Assembly: GCF_042680685.1 (NCBI RefSeq) | Contig: NZ_JBHUEA010000001.1 | Location: forward strand, 1 to 64,000 | Reading direction: 5' to 3' | DNA length: 64,000 nucleotides | Origin: Amnibacterium endophyticum | GTDB taxonomy: Bacteria > Actinomycetota > Actinomycetes > Actinomycetales > Microbacteriaceae | Part shown: piece after piece, positions 33,540-41,780 of the stretch | Layout: each line of letters opens with the position of its first letter | How positions within the stretch are numbered: position 1 is the first letter of the stretch | Translations under genes and position numbers: made by a program | Notes under the pieces: generated by a model | The model's database searches: none | Told to the model about the DNA's origin: nothing | The model's input: only the letters and a program-made list of their open reading frames with translations

Positions 33540-34850
33540 ATGACCACCACGCGGATCTCTCGTCGGGGCTTCCTCGGCGCATCGGGCGGCGCGCTCGCCG
33601 CCCTGGCGCTGGCGGGCTGCAGCACGGGCGGCGGTAGCAGCAGCGGGGGCGGGAGCGGCCCGATCAAGTTCTGGAACATGCAGTGGGGCTCGACGGCCTT
33701 CATCGCGAAGGACCGCGAGATCACGACCGCGTACGAGCCGAAGGACGGGCTGCCTCCCGCGGCCTACCAGTCGATCGCCTGGCAGTCCTTCACCCAGGCG
33801 TTCTCCACCGCGATCGCGGCGAACACCGGCCCGGCGGTGAGCAGCGGCAGCGGCACGCAGGCGTTCCAGTTCGCGAAGGAGGGCAAGATCGCCTACGCCG
33901 ACGACCTGATCGAGTCGTGGAAGTCGAACGGCCTCTACGACGACTTCCTGCCGGGCGTGTTCGACGCGATGAAGACCGAGAAGGGCTACGTCGCGGTGCC
34001 GTACAACCTCGACATGCGCGTGCTCTGGTACAGCAGGTCGCTGCTGCAGAAGGCCGGTGTGCAGCCGCCGACGGACTGGCAGTCGCACAAGGACGCCTGC
34101 GCCGCGCTGAAGCGGATCGGCGTCTACGGCTTCGGGCTGAGCGGCGGCGCGCAGGGCAACGCGTTCCAGGCGATCGTCGGCTGGATGATCAACAACGGCG
34201 GCGGGATCTTCGACGAGGAGCAGAAGCCGAACCTGGTCACGCCGGCGAACATCGAGGCGCTCGAGTACGTGCAGGAGCTGATCCGCAAGGGCTACGCGGA
34301 CCCGAGGAGCAACGGCTACTCGACCACCAACACCCAGGCGCAGTGGAAGGCGGGCAAGTTCGGCATGCAGGTCGAGGCACCCGGCCTGCCCGCCCAGCTC
34401 GGCGGGAAGTTCCTCACCGACGTCGTCGTCGGCGACCCGCTGACCAGTCCGTCGGGCCAGAAGGGCGCCCTGTCCTTCCCGAACAACATCATGATGTACA
34501 CGAACACCCCAAGCCAGAAGGGCTCCGAGGCGTTCCTGACCTACTACATCCGCAAAATGAAGCCGTTGTGGACCGAGAAGACGGGCATCGGCCTGCCGGT
34601 GCTGAAGTCGATCGCGGCGACGCCCGAGTTCCAGTCCGACCCCAACGCGGCGAAGATGATCGAGGTCTGGCAGCCGATCTGCAAGACGTGGGCGGCACCG
34701 GGCGGCGCGGCCCTGTTCTCGAACGTGACCATTGTCGACAGCACCCCGCCCATGACGACCTTCGGCCAGAACGTGATCTCGCTGCAGCTCGGGCCGAAGG
34801 AGGCGCTGAGCACGCTGCAGACGACGCTCATGTCCAGCCTCAAGGACTGA
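33540..34850 (+). CDS. Sugar ABC transporter substrate-binding lipoprotein, orphan
   Basis: A 436-residue extracytoplasmic solute-binding protein (family 1, carbohydrate). The leader has RRGFLGASGGALAALALAGC: a twin-arginine motif followed by a lipobox ending at Cys27, so a Tat-exported lipoprotein is likely. A Gly/Ser linker precedes the folded part (IKFWNMQWGS, YVAVPYNLDMRVLWYSRSLLQKAGV). No permease or ATPase gene is adjacent; kup follows after a hairpin. It must use a transporter encoded elsewhere, or the operon was lost. Controlled by the divergent LacI by position. Confidence 0.9.
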   Translation: MTTTRISRRGFLGASGGALAALALAGCSTGGGSSSGGGSGPIKFWNMQWGSTAFIAKDREITTAYEPKDGLPPAAYQSIAWQSFTQAFSTAIAANTGPAVSSGSGTQAFQFAKEGKIAYADDLIESWKSNGLYDDFLPGVFDAMKTEKGYVAVPYNLDMRVLWYSRSLLQKAGVQPPTDWQSHKDACAALKRIGVYGFGLSGGAQGNAFQAIVGWMINNGGGIFDEEQKPNLVTPANIEALEYVQELIRKGYADPRSNGYSTTNTQAQWKAGKFGMQVEAPGLPAQLGGKFLTDVVVGDPLTSPSGQKGALSFPNNIMMYTNTPSQKGSEAFLTYYIRKMKPLWTEKTGIGLPVLKSIAATPEFQSDPNAAKMIEVWQPICKTWAAPGGAALFSNVTIVDSTPPMTTFGQNVISLQLGPKEALSTLQTTLMSSLKD

Positions 34851-34870
34851 CCGCCGGCCGCCTCGCGCGA

Positions 34871-34909
34871 CCTCCTGCCGGCGGGTGCACCGCATCCCCC
34901 GGCAGGAGG
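34871..34909 (+). terminator. Hairpin after the binding-protein gene
   Basis: 11-bp perfect arms CCTCCTGCCGG / CCGGCAGGAGG with a 17-base loop between the binding-protein gene and kup. It shares the GGCAGGA word with two repeat arrays elsewhere in the window. No T-run. Confidence 0.6.
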
Positions 34910-34958
34910 GAGCACACTGCAGCCTGGCGTCCCGACGGCGGGGCGCGAGGAGGAGCGG

Positions 34959-37010
34959 ATGAGCGACGCCAGCGAGCCCCGGGGCACCGCCTCGGGGACC
35001 GGCCTCGAGCACCAGGAGCAGGACCGGCCCGACGAGCCCGACGTCGAGCCCGAGCACGAGCAGCGGCCGGAGCACGTCGAGACGCCCGTCACCGAGCAGC
35101 ACGACCCGCGGCCCGGCCACGATCTCGTGCGCAAGGGCGTCGCGGGCGCGGCCCTCGCCGCGCTCGGGGTCGTCTTCGGCGACATCGGCACGAGCCCGCT
35201 GTACGCGCTCCGCACCGTCTTCACGATCGACGACGGCGCGGTGCGCGCCACCCCCGACGACGTGTACGGCGTCGTGTCGCTGATGTTCTGGAGCGTCACG
35301 ATCATCGTGTCGATCAAGTACCTCGCGGTGCTGATGCGGGCGGACAACGACGGCGAGGGCGGCGTGATGGCGCTCGCGTCGCTGGCCCAGCGCCTGTACG
35401 CCGACCGCGGCCGACGGGTCGGCGCGCTGCTCGTGATCGGGATCGTCGGCGTCGCGCTGTTCTACGGCGACTCCGTCATCACGCCGGCGATCAGCATCCT
35501 GTCCGCGGTCGAGGGGGTGGAGGTCGCGACGCCCGGCATCGCCGAGCTCGTCGTGCCGATCGCCGTCGTGATCCTCGTCGGGCTCTTCCTCGTGCAGCGC
35601 TTCGGCACCGGCCGGGTCGGCAACCTGTTCGGGCCGGTCATGGTGCTCTGGTTCGGCACCCTCGCCGCGGCGGGCCTCGTCGCGACGATCCGCTACCCGA
35701 ACGTGCTGCAGGGCCTCTCCCCCACCTGGGCCGTCGCGTTCGTCTTCGCTCACCCGGGCATCGCGTTCGTCGCGATGGGCGCGGTCGTGCTCGTCATCAC
35801 GGGGGCGGAGGCGCTGTACGCCGACATGGGCCACTTCGGCCGCTCCCCGATCCGCCGGGCCTGGTTCTTCGTCGTGCTGCCCGCGCTGACGCTGAACTAC
35901 CTGGGCCAGGCCGCGCTCGTGCTGCACGTGCCGGGCGCGAAGGAGAACCCCTTCCTGCTGCTCTTCCCCGGCTGGCTGCAGCTGCCCGTGGTCGTGCTCT
36001 CGACCGTCGCGACGGTGATCGCGAGCCAGGCCGTGATCTCCGGCGCCTTCTCGCTGTCCCGCCAGGCGGTGCAGCTCGGCGTGCTGCCGCCGATCACGGT
36101 GCGGCAGACGTCGGAGAAGGAGGGCGGGCAGATCTACCTGCCGGTCGTGAACGGGATCCTCTTCGTCGGGGTGCTCGTGATGATCCTCGCCTTCGAGTCG
36201 TCGGAGCGGCTCGCGACCGCCTACGGCGTCTCGGTCACCGGCGCGCTGGTGGTGGACACCGTGCTGCTGCTGATCGTCGCGCCGGTGCTCTGGCGCTGGC
36301 GCCCCTGGAAGGTCGTGCTCGCGGCGATCGCATTCGGCGGCCTCGAGCTGGTCTTCCTCGCCGGGAACCTGTCGAAGGTGCTGCTGGGCGGCTGGGTGCC
36401 GCTGCTCATCGCGCTCGCCGTCATCACGGTGATGACCACCTGGCGGCGGGGGCGCTTCCTCGTGCAGGAGGACCGGAAGGAGAAGGAGGGGTCGCTCGCC
36501 GACTTCATCGAGCAGCTGCGCGCCGCCGGGCTGCCGCGGGTGCCGGGCGTCGCGATCTTCCCCCACCCGAACGCGCAGTCGGTGCCGCTCGCGCTCCGCG
36601 CCAACGTGAAGGCGAACCACGTGCTGCACGAGCGGGTCGTCATCGTGTCGATCCGGGTGGTCGGGGTGCCGGTCGTCCCGCCGGAGCAGGCGTACCGCAC
36701 GGACGACCTCGGCTACGACGACGGCATCGACCACGTCTCGATCGAGTTCGGGTTCTCGCAGGAGCCCGACGTGCCCGCCGCGCTGCGCGCGGTGTGCGAG
36801 CGCGGCGTGCTCGGCTGCGACCCGGACGAGATGGACCGCGCGTCGTACTTCGTCTCGCGCGGCGCGATCCGGCGCACCCGCCCGACGGGCATGGCGCGCT
36901 GGCGGAAGGGGCTGTTCGTGACGCTCGCCCACAACGCGGCCGACCCCGCCAGCCGGTTCAACCTGCCCTCGACCCGCACGGTCACGATGGGCACCGACGT
37001 CGAGATCTGA
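34959..37010 (+). CDS. kup: KUP/HAK/KT-family potassium transporter
   Basis: A 683-residue proton-coupled K+ uptake protein. The hallmark GVVFGDIGTSPLYALRTVF opens the first helix at about residue 70. FWSVTIIVSIKYLAVLMRADNDGEGG (about residues 109-134) and GDSVITPAISILSAVEG complete the signature, with roughly twelve helices and a C-terminal cytoplasmic domain. An unusually acidic ~55-residue N-terminal tail rich in Glu, His and Pro precedes helix 1. GAGGAGGAGCGG lies directly before ATG 34959. Confidence 0.96.
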   Translation: MSDASEPRGTASGTGLEHQEQDRPDEPDVEPEHEQRPEHVETPVTEQHDPRPGHDLVRKGVAGAALAALGVVFGDIGTSPLYALRTVFTIDDGAVRATPDDVYGVVSLMFWSVTIIVSIKYLAVLMRADNDGEGGVMALASLAQRLYADRGRRVGALLVIGIVGVALFYGDSVITPAISILSAVEGVEVATPGIAELVVPIAVVILVGLFLVQRFGTGRVGNLFGPVMVLWFGTLAAAGLVATIRYPNVLQGLSPTWAVAFVFAHPGIAFVAMGAVVLVITGAEALYADMGHFGRSPIRRAWFFVVLPALTLNYLGQAALVLHVPGAKENPFLLLFPGWLQLPVVVLSTVATVIASQAVISGAFSLSRQAVQLGVLPPITVRQTSEKEGGQIYLPVVNGILFVGVLVMILAFESSERLATAYGVSVTGALVVDTVLLLIVAPVLWRWRPWKVVLAAIAFGGLELVFLAGNLSKVLLGGWVPLLIALAVITVMTTWRRGRFLVQEDRKEKEGSLADFIEQLRAAGLPRVPGVAIFPHPNAQSVPLALRANVKANHVLHERVVIVSIRVVGVPVVPPEQAYRTDDLGYDDGIDHVSIEFGFSQEPDVPAALRAVCERGVLGCDPDEMDRASYFVSRGAIRRTRPTGMARWRKGLFVTLAHNAADPASRFNLPSTRTVTMGTDVEI

Positions 37011-37026
37011 CCGCGCCGCCGCTCGA

Positions 37027-37075
37027 GTCGCGACGCGGCACGGTCCGAACCCTTCGGACTGTGCCGCGTCGCGAC
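37027..37075. repeat. Palindromic repeat, copy 1 of family B
   Basis: 49 bp: 23-base arms beginning GTCGCGACGCGGCACGGTCC, one mismatch (G-T compatible in RNA), 3-base loop CCC. In the convergent gap between kup and the lipoprotein gene. A second copy at 39372-39430 lies on the other side of the lipoprotein/phosphoesterase pair. Confidence 0.9.
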
Positions 37076-37091
37076 GTGGAAGCGCTCGGAG

Positions 37092-37643
37092 TCAGTCGAT
37101 CTCGATCGTGAAGTCCCACGTGACGAGCGGGCGGCCCGCAGGCCGCCAGCTGAGCGTCGTGTGGCCGGTCGCGAAGCGGGACCGCAGGTGCAGCGTCACC
37201 GGGTGCCCCGGGCTCGCCGTGCCGCTGCGGCGGTCCGTGCGGAGCGCGAAGCGGTCCTGGTCCTCGTCCAGCCCGAGGAACTGCGCGCTCGAGATCGCGG
37301 TGCTGCCGCGTACGGCGACGGCGGTCACGGTCAGCACGCCCGGCGCGCTCGTGCCGCTGATCGGCTGCCCCGGCGGCGGCGTGGGCACGTCGACGTCGGG
37401 TCCCGCGACCGTCAGCCGCAGGTCCGCGTGCGGCAGGTGCACGTCGACGGGGTCGCCGGCCGCGACCAGGGCGTAGCCCCCGGGCCGCACGGTCGGCACG
37501 GTCGTCGGGGCAGCGGACGCCGCGGCGACCGGGTACGCCCCGCTGTGGGCTGCGACGCCTGCCCGGGGCGCGGGGGCGGCGGTGCAGCCCACGAGGGCCA
37601 GCACCGCCGCGATCCCGGCCGCCGCGAGGGGCGGCCGCATCAT
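37092..37643 (-). CDS. Putative lipoprotein coupled to the phosphoesterase
   Basis: A 183-residue secreted protein: short basic start, hydrophobic stretch, lipobox LALVGC with Cys near residue 20, then a Thr/Pro/Ala-rich linker and a beta-rich domain of about 120 residues. I do not recognise the family. ATG 37643 overlaps the stop of the phosphoesterase gene (ATGA), so the two are co-translated and probably act at the same site outside the membrane. Confidence 0.8.
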   Translation of the reverse strand: MMRPPLAAAGIAAVLALVGCTAAPAPRAGVAAHSGAYPVAAASAAPTTVPTVRPGGYALVAAGDPVDVHLPHADLRLTVAGPDVDVPTPPPGQPISGTSAPGVLTVTAVAVRGSTAISSAQFLGLDEDQDRFALRTDRRSGTASPGHPVTLHLRSRFATGHTTLSWRPAGRPLVTWDFTIEID

Positions 37644-39244
37644 CCTCCGCTGCCGATCGAGGCGTAGGAGATCGGCCGTTCGGTCCGGGTCAGGGTCGCG
37701 ACGGCGGTGTAGAGGCCGCCGGTGCCCGACGGTCTCGGCTGCAGCACGCGGCCCTTCGGGTTGTTGTAGACGTCCGGTCCGAAGGGCCGCAGGCCGTCCG
37801 CGGCGGCGTAGGCGAGGTGGCCGTGGCCGTCCGTGCCGCCGTGGCGCACGCCGAACAGGTCCTCCATCGACCGCAGCCAGCTGTAGTGGTTGTACGGCTG
37901 GTCCGACACCGATCCGGGCGTGATGTACGGGCTCAGCAGCACCGAGCCGACGATGCCGCCGCCGGGCGTGGTGTCCTGGTTGAACGCCTGGTCGCCGGGC
38001 TGCGTCGTGTTCGGTCCGGGCAGCTCGCCGCAGCAGGCGACGACCGACTGCGCGGTGTTCGCCTGGGCCTCGACGCTCGTGCCGTTCAGGGCGGGGTTCT
38101 TCGCTCCGGTGATCGTGCCGAGGCCGGCGTCGGGCTGGTAGTCCTTGTCGGCGATCGAGTTGCCGTAGGACCTGTACGGCGGGAAGCCCTCGTCGAACGT
38201 CACGTCGATCAGGCCGCCGTCCTGGTACGCCTTCGACTTCATGATCGCCGGGATCACCTGCTTCAGGAACAGGTCCGCCGCGTACAGCCCGCCCTGCGTG
38301 TTCGCGGGCGTCCGCTTCTCGCCCGTCAGCGCGTCGCTGCCGCCCGACAGGTTGTCGCCCTTGCAGGTGGCGTCGTGCGCGTCGCTGCAGTTGTTCGGCG
38401 AGATCCAGGAGAAGGACGGCGTGGTCCGCTCCTTGGCGAGGTCGTGGACCAGGTTCTTCGCCAGCGGCACGACCCGCTTCGCGCAGGTGCCGTCGTCGGT
38501 CAGCGACTGGAACCAGGGGAACGGGTTGTGCTTCGGCACGTACTGGTCGTCGATCGTCTTCGACGGGTTCTGCGGGGACGCCGGGGAGGCGTAGGGCCCT
38601 TCGGCGGAGCCGGGGTCGGGCGTGGCCGCACCGACGCCGCCGACCGGTGCGCCGCAGGTCGTCTGCTCGCGCGACGGGTCGTTCCCCATGTCCTGCATGT
38701 ACCCCTTCCAGGACACGTGGGCCGCGTCGAACTGGTCGAAGAGGGTCTTCACCCGCGCCGGGAACACGCACCCCGGCTGGGTCGAGCCGTCGAAGTAGGT
38801 GCCGTCGGCCTTCTTCGTGTCCTGAAGGATCTCGTACTGCCCGTCGGCGACCTGCCGCAGCGGCCCGGTGGGGTTGTAGAGCGGGCAGTCGGCCTGCGGC
38901 CCCGGGGACGGCGCCTGGCCGCTCACCATCGACAGGTAGTTGTCCTGGCTGAAGTGCCCGGTGCCGTAGTACTGGCGCAGCAGCGCTCCGTACGTGGGCA
39001 GCGTGTTCCAGAGGTAGGAGTTCTGGTTCAGCCCGGTGAACGACGCCTCGTAGGACTTGTTCTCGAGGATGATCAGCCACACGTGCTTGATCTTCGGCGG
39101 CGTGTACCGCCCCTGCGACACGGCGGACGCAGCCGTCGCGCCGCTCAGTCCGGCGCCGGTCAGGGTCGCCGTCGGCAGCACCGCGAGCGCTGCGACCGCC
39201 AGCACCGCGGCCGTCCGCCGCAGCGGACCTCTCATCGATCTCAT
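37640..39244 (-). CDS. Secreted phosphoesterase of the phospholipase C / acid phosphatase (alkaline-phosphatase-fold) family
   Basis: About 534 residues with an N-terminal signal peptide (RRTAAVLAVAALAVLPTATL). KIKHVWLIILENKSYEASF is the metal-binding start of this family (Glu-Asn with the first metal ligand). TGHFSQDNYLSMVSGQAP holds the His/Asp/Asn/Ser block, and LIDVTFDEGFPP supplies the Asp-Glu of the third motif. VLLSPYITPGSVSDQPYNHYSWLRSMEDLFG is the C-terminal His motif (about residues 440-470). Such enzymes cleave phosphate esters or phospholipids. ATG 39244 or 39235 could start. Last residues overlap the lipoprotein gene. Confidence 0.88.
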   Translation of the reverse strand: MRSMRGPLRRTAAVLAVAALAVLPTATLTGAGLSGATAASAVSQGRYTPPKIKHVWLIILENKSYEASFTGLNQNSYLWNTLPTYGALLRQYYGTGHFSQDNYLSMVSGQAPSPGPQADCPLYNPTGPLRQVADGQYEILQDTKKADGTYFDGSTQPGCVFPARVKTLFDQFDAAHVSWKGYMQDMGNDPSREQTTCGAPVGGVGAATPDPGSAEGPYASPASPQNPSKTIDDQYVPKHNPFPWFQSLTDDGTCAKRVVPLAKNLVHDLAKERTTPSFSWISPNNCSDAHDATCKGDNLSGGSDALTGEKRTPANTQGGLYAADLFLKQVIPAIMKSKAYQDGGLIDVTFDEGFPPYRSYGNSIADKDYQPDAGLGTITGAKNPALNGTSVEAQANTAQSVVACCGELPGPNTTQPGDQAFNQDTTPGGGIVGSVLLSPYITPGSVSDQPYNHYSWLRSMEDLFGVRHGGTDGHGHLAYAAADGLRPFGPDVYNNPKGRVLQPRPSGTGGLYTAVATLTRTERPISYASIGSGG

Positions 39245-39371
39245 GCGCCGAGCACAGCACCGCTCGAGGCCGGCGCGGATGGACGGCGGATGAACACCGC
39301 GCCGCTCACGGCGCACGACCAGTTCCGGACGCCGTTCGTGCGAGGACTCGATCGTTCGGCTCCGGTCGGCC

Positions 39372-39430
39372 GCTCGCGTCGCGACGCGGCACGGTCCGAA
39401 CCCCTCGGGCCGTGCCGCGTCGCGACGCGA
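39372..39430. repeat. Palindromic repeat, copy 2 of family B
   Basis: Same core as 37027-37075, with the arms extended by CTCGC/GCGAG to about 28 bases. Two positions in the loop-proximal part differ but stay self-complementary. It lies upstream of the phosphoesterase gene and downstream of the 87-residue gene, both on the minus strand. Confidence 0.88.
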
Positions 39431-39449
39431 GAACGCCCGGTGCCCCGAC

Positions 39450-39713
39450 TCAGCCGGCGGCGCGGCTCCCGGCGGGCTCGTCCCACTCGTTGAAGGCCGG
39501 GTGACCCGTGAGTCGCTCGAAGGCGCCCGCGTACCAGCCGGCGGCGTGCTTCGACACGGCGTAGCTGATGGAGCGCTCGTGCAGCTCGCACGGGACCCCG
39601 AGCTCGAGGTAGATCTTCTTGGCGTCCTCGACGAGGTGCAGCCGGTTGTCGTACCGGATGCCGACGTCGCGGCGCTCCGGCGGGTGGGCGACCACCAGGT
39701 CGGCGATGTTCAC
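39450..39713 (-). CDS. Small protein of unknown function, 87 residues
   Basis: An ATG-initiated frame with even composition (NIADLVVAHPPERRDVGIRY, then EDAKKIYLELGVPCELHERS and AAGWYAGAFERLTGHP). It is soluble, has no signal peptide, and one Cys. No family recognised and only a weak ribosome site. It is followed by the family B palindrome, which could terminate it. The codon pattern (GC-rich third positions) supports a real gene. Confidence 0.6.
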   Translation of the reverse strand: MNIADLVVAHPPERRDVGIRYDNRLHLVEDAKKIYLELGVPCELHERSISYAVSKHAAGWYAGAFERLTGHPAFNEWDEPAGSRAAG

Positions 39714-39923
39714 GGGTCGTGCCCCTTACGCGCTCGTGCCTCCGGCCGCGGGCGGGCCGGCGGGACCCTCGCCGATCGGGAGGGCCGGACGAGTGTCGCC
39801 CGCCCCACCCGGGAAGCACGTGTGCGTGCGCGCTCACTCGCCCCTGCACCGCGTGGGAGTGCACTCGACGAGGTGCCTGCGGCGCCGGAGCCTCGCTGCG
39901 GAGCGTGCCCGCCCGGCGACGGC

Positions 39924-40352
39924 TCAGCGGGAGCCGTGCACCGGCAGCAGCCGGGCGTAGACCGCGACGGCGATCGTGATCGTCGCGACGTGCATGACGA
40001 CGAGCGCGAGGATCGGCGCGAGCCCCGTCTGCCCGGCCGTCAGCACCGCGAGCACGACGTCGGGGACGAAGGAGACGAGCAGGACCGCCGGCACGAGCCG
40101 GACGAGCACGCGGCGGGGGTCGGCCGCCCGGCGGCGGACGAGCGCCCACCCGATGGCGCCGACGACGCCCGCGACGACGGACAGCGTGATGTCGGCGGGC
40201 GGGGTGAGCGCCGGCGTCTGCGCGGCGCCGAGCGCGAGCGCCGCCGAGGCGATGCCGACGTTCACGACGGCGGTGAGCAGGGCGGCGAGGGCGGCAGCGC
40301 CCGCGATGCGGCTGATCGGGGCGGCGGTGGTGGGCAGCGCGGTCGAGGTCAT
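39924..40352 (-). CDS. DUF6069-type four-helix membrane protein
   Basis: A 142-residue integral membrane protein with four hydrophobic helices (AGAAALAALLTAVVNVGIASAAL, about 17-39; DITLSVVAGVVGAIGWALV, about 53-71; two more to the end). Resembles the DUF6069 family of Gram-positive membrane proteins of unknown role. AAGGAGGA directly precedes the ATG by 4 bases. Divergent from lgt. Confidence 0.75.
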   Translation of the reverse strand: MTSTALPTTAAPISRIAGAAALAALLTAVVNVGIASAALALGAAQTPALTPPADITLSVVAGVVGAIGWALVRRRAADPRRVLVRLVPAVLLVSFVPDVVLAVLTAGQTGLAPILALVVMHVATITIAVAVYARLLPVHGSR

Positions 40353-40529
40353 CGATTCCTCCTTCTGGATGCGCCCCGGGCGGGCGCGGGACCACGCTCG
40401 CGCAGCCGCTCATCGCTGTCGTCCGACCGGCGGAGCATCCCGCGCTGCTGCGTCGGGAGTAGGTCGGGGCGCCTCCCCGGGCGGCGCGGCCCCCGCCGTG
40501 GCGCGCCGACGCGGCGGTCGGCGCGCACA

Positions 40530-41441
40530 ATGAGGACCGTGCCCGTCCTCGCCGCCATCCCGAGCCCGCCGTCGGCCTGGGCCGAGTTCCACCTCGGCCC
40601 GCTGACCGTGCACACCTACGCGGTGTGCATCCTCGCCGGCATCGCGGCGGCGATCCTCGTCACGCAGCGACGCCTCGGCCGCCGCGGCGTGCCGAGCTCG
40701 ATGGTGGTCGACGCCGCGATCTGGGTCGTGCCGCTCGGCATCGTGGTCGCCCGGATCTGGCACGTGCTCACCCACACCGGCGACTACTTCTACCCCGGCG
40801 CGAACCTCTGGAACGTCTTCGCGATCTGGGACGGCGGCAACGCGATCTACGGCTCGATGCTCGGCGGCGCGCTCGGCATCTGGATCGCCTGCCGCCGCGC
40901 GGGCGTCCGGTTCACCGCCTTCGTCGACGCGATGGCGCCCGGCATGCTGCTCGCGCAGGCCATCGGCCGGCTGGGCAACTGGTTCAACCACGAGCTGTTC
41001 GGGCTGCCGACGACGCTGCCGTGGGGGCTCCAGATCCCGGCGGACGATCCGCACCTGCCGCCGGGCTACCCGGCGGGGACGCTCTTCCACCCCCTGTTCC
41101 TCTACGAGATCGTCTGGAACCTGATCGGGATCGGCATCATCCTGCTGCTCGAGCGGCGCGTCAGCCTGCACTGGGGCCGCGCGATCGGCGTCTACCTCGT
41201 CTGGTACGGGCTCGGCCGCAGCTGGCTGGAGGCGATCCGCATCGATCCGACGAGCGACGCGTTCCTCGGCATCCCGGCGAACGACTGGGCGTCGTTCGGC
41301 GCGGTCGCGATCGGCGTCGCGATCCTCGTCGTGCAGGGGCTGCGGCACTCCGGCGCCGAGCCCTCCCCCTGGCTGCCCGGGCGCGAGCCCGTCGTGCCTG
41401 AGGAGGCGACCGAGCCGGAGGTCGAGACGGCCCGGCGCTGA
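40530..41441 (+). CDS. lgt: Prolipoprotein diacylglyceryl transferase
   Basis: A 303-residue membrane enzyme that adds diacylglycerol to the lipobox Cys of prelipoproteins, needed for the lipoproteins seen in this window. About seven helices. The Lgt signature IGRLGNWFNHELFG, the preceding AIYGSMLGGALGIWI, and WYGLGRSWLEAIR are present. ATG 40530 has no clear ribosome site; GTG 40539 is an alternative. The C-terminal tail is acidic. Confidence 0.95.
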   Translation: MRTVPVLAAIPSPPSAWAEFHLGPLTVHTYAVCILAGIAAAILVTQRRLGRRGVPSSMVVDAAIWVVPLGIVVARIWHVLTHTGDYFYPGANLWNVFAIWDGGNAIYGSMLGGALGIWIACRRAGVRFTAFVDAMAPGMLLAQAIGRLGNWFNHELFGLPTTLPWGLQIPADDPHLPPGYPAGTLFHPLFLYEIVWNLIGIGIILLLERRVSLHWGRAIGVYLVWYGLGRSWLEAIRIDPTSDAFLGIPANDWASFGAVAIGVAILVVQGLRHSGAEPSPWLPGREPVVPEEATEPEVETARR

Positions 41442-41617
41442 GGACCCTGCCGCGGGCGCGGGCGATGCGTCGTCACGGGACCGTCTCGCCGGACCTCGTC
41501 GCGCAGCAGGTCTGGCGGATCTTCGAGGCCCGCTTCTGAGGAGGGCTTGCCGGCCGCATCGGCGCGGAGGACGGTGGAGGCACCGGGACGGACCGGGCCG
41601 GGGAGGGGTGCATCGCC

Positions 41618-41728
41618 GTGGACCTGCGCCTCCGGCCGCTGACGTCCGACGACCTCGCCACGGCCGATCTCGACCCGGACAACCCCGCGCACTCGCGGCG
41701 GCACCTGGTACTGCGCCGGTCCCGCTGA
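41618..41728 (+). CDS. Possible small or decayed frame, 36 residues
   Basis: GGGGAGGGG lies ~9 bases before GTG 41618, opening VDLRLRPLTSDDLATADLDP and ending HLVLRRSR. The LRLRPLTSDDL start looks like the beginning of an acetyltransferase that then stops, so a truncated relic is possible. A second tiny frame (24 codons, 41465-41539) precedes it. Otherwise the 339-bp gap 41442-41780 holds nothing that I can name. Confidence 0.25.
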   Translation: MDLRLRPLTSDDLATADLDPDNPAHSRRHLVLRRSR

Positions 41729-41780
41729 GCGCGCACCGCCGTCCCGAGACCGCCGTCCGCGAGGAGGGCCGCTGCGATCG

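Noticed and set aside
33450..36932. A 1160-codon minus-strand frame and a 1142-codon plus-strand frame across the binding protein and kup
   Set aside because: Both are Arg/His/Gly-rich shadow translations without domains; the binding protein and Kup in the other frames are unmistakable.
41465..41539. 24-codon frame MRRHGTVSPDLVAQQVWRIF with a normal stop
   Set aside because: Too short to judge, no ribosome site and no recognised family; mentioned only as part of the gap after lgt.
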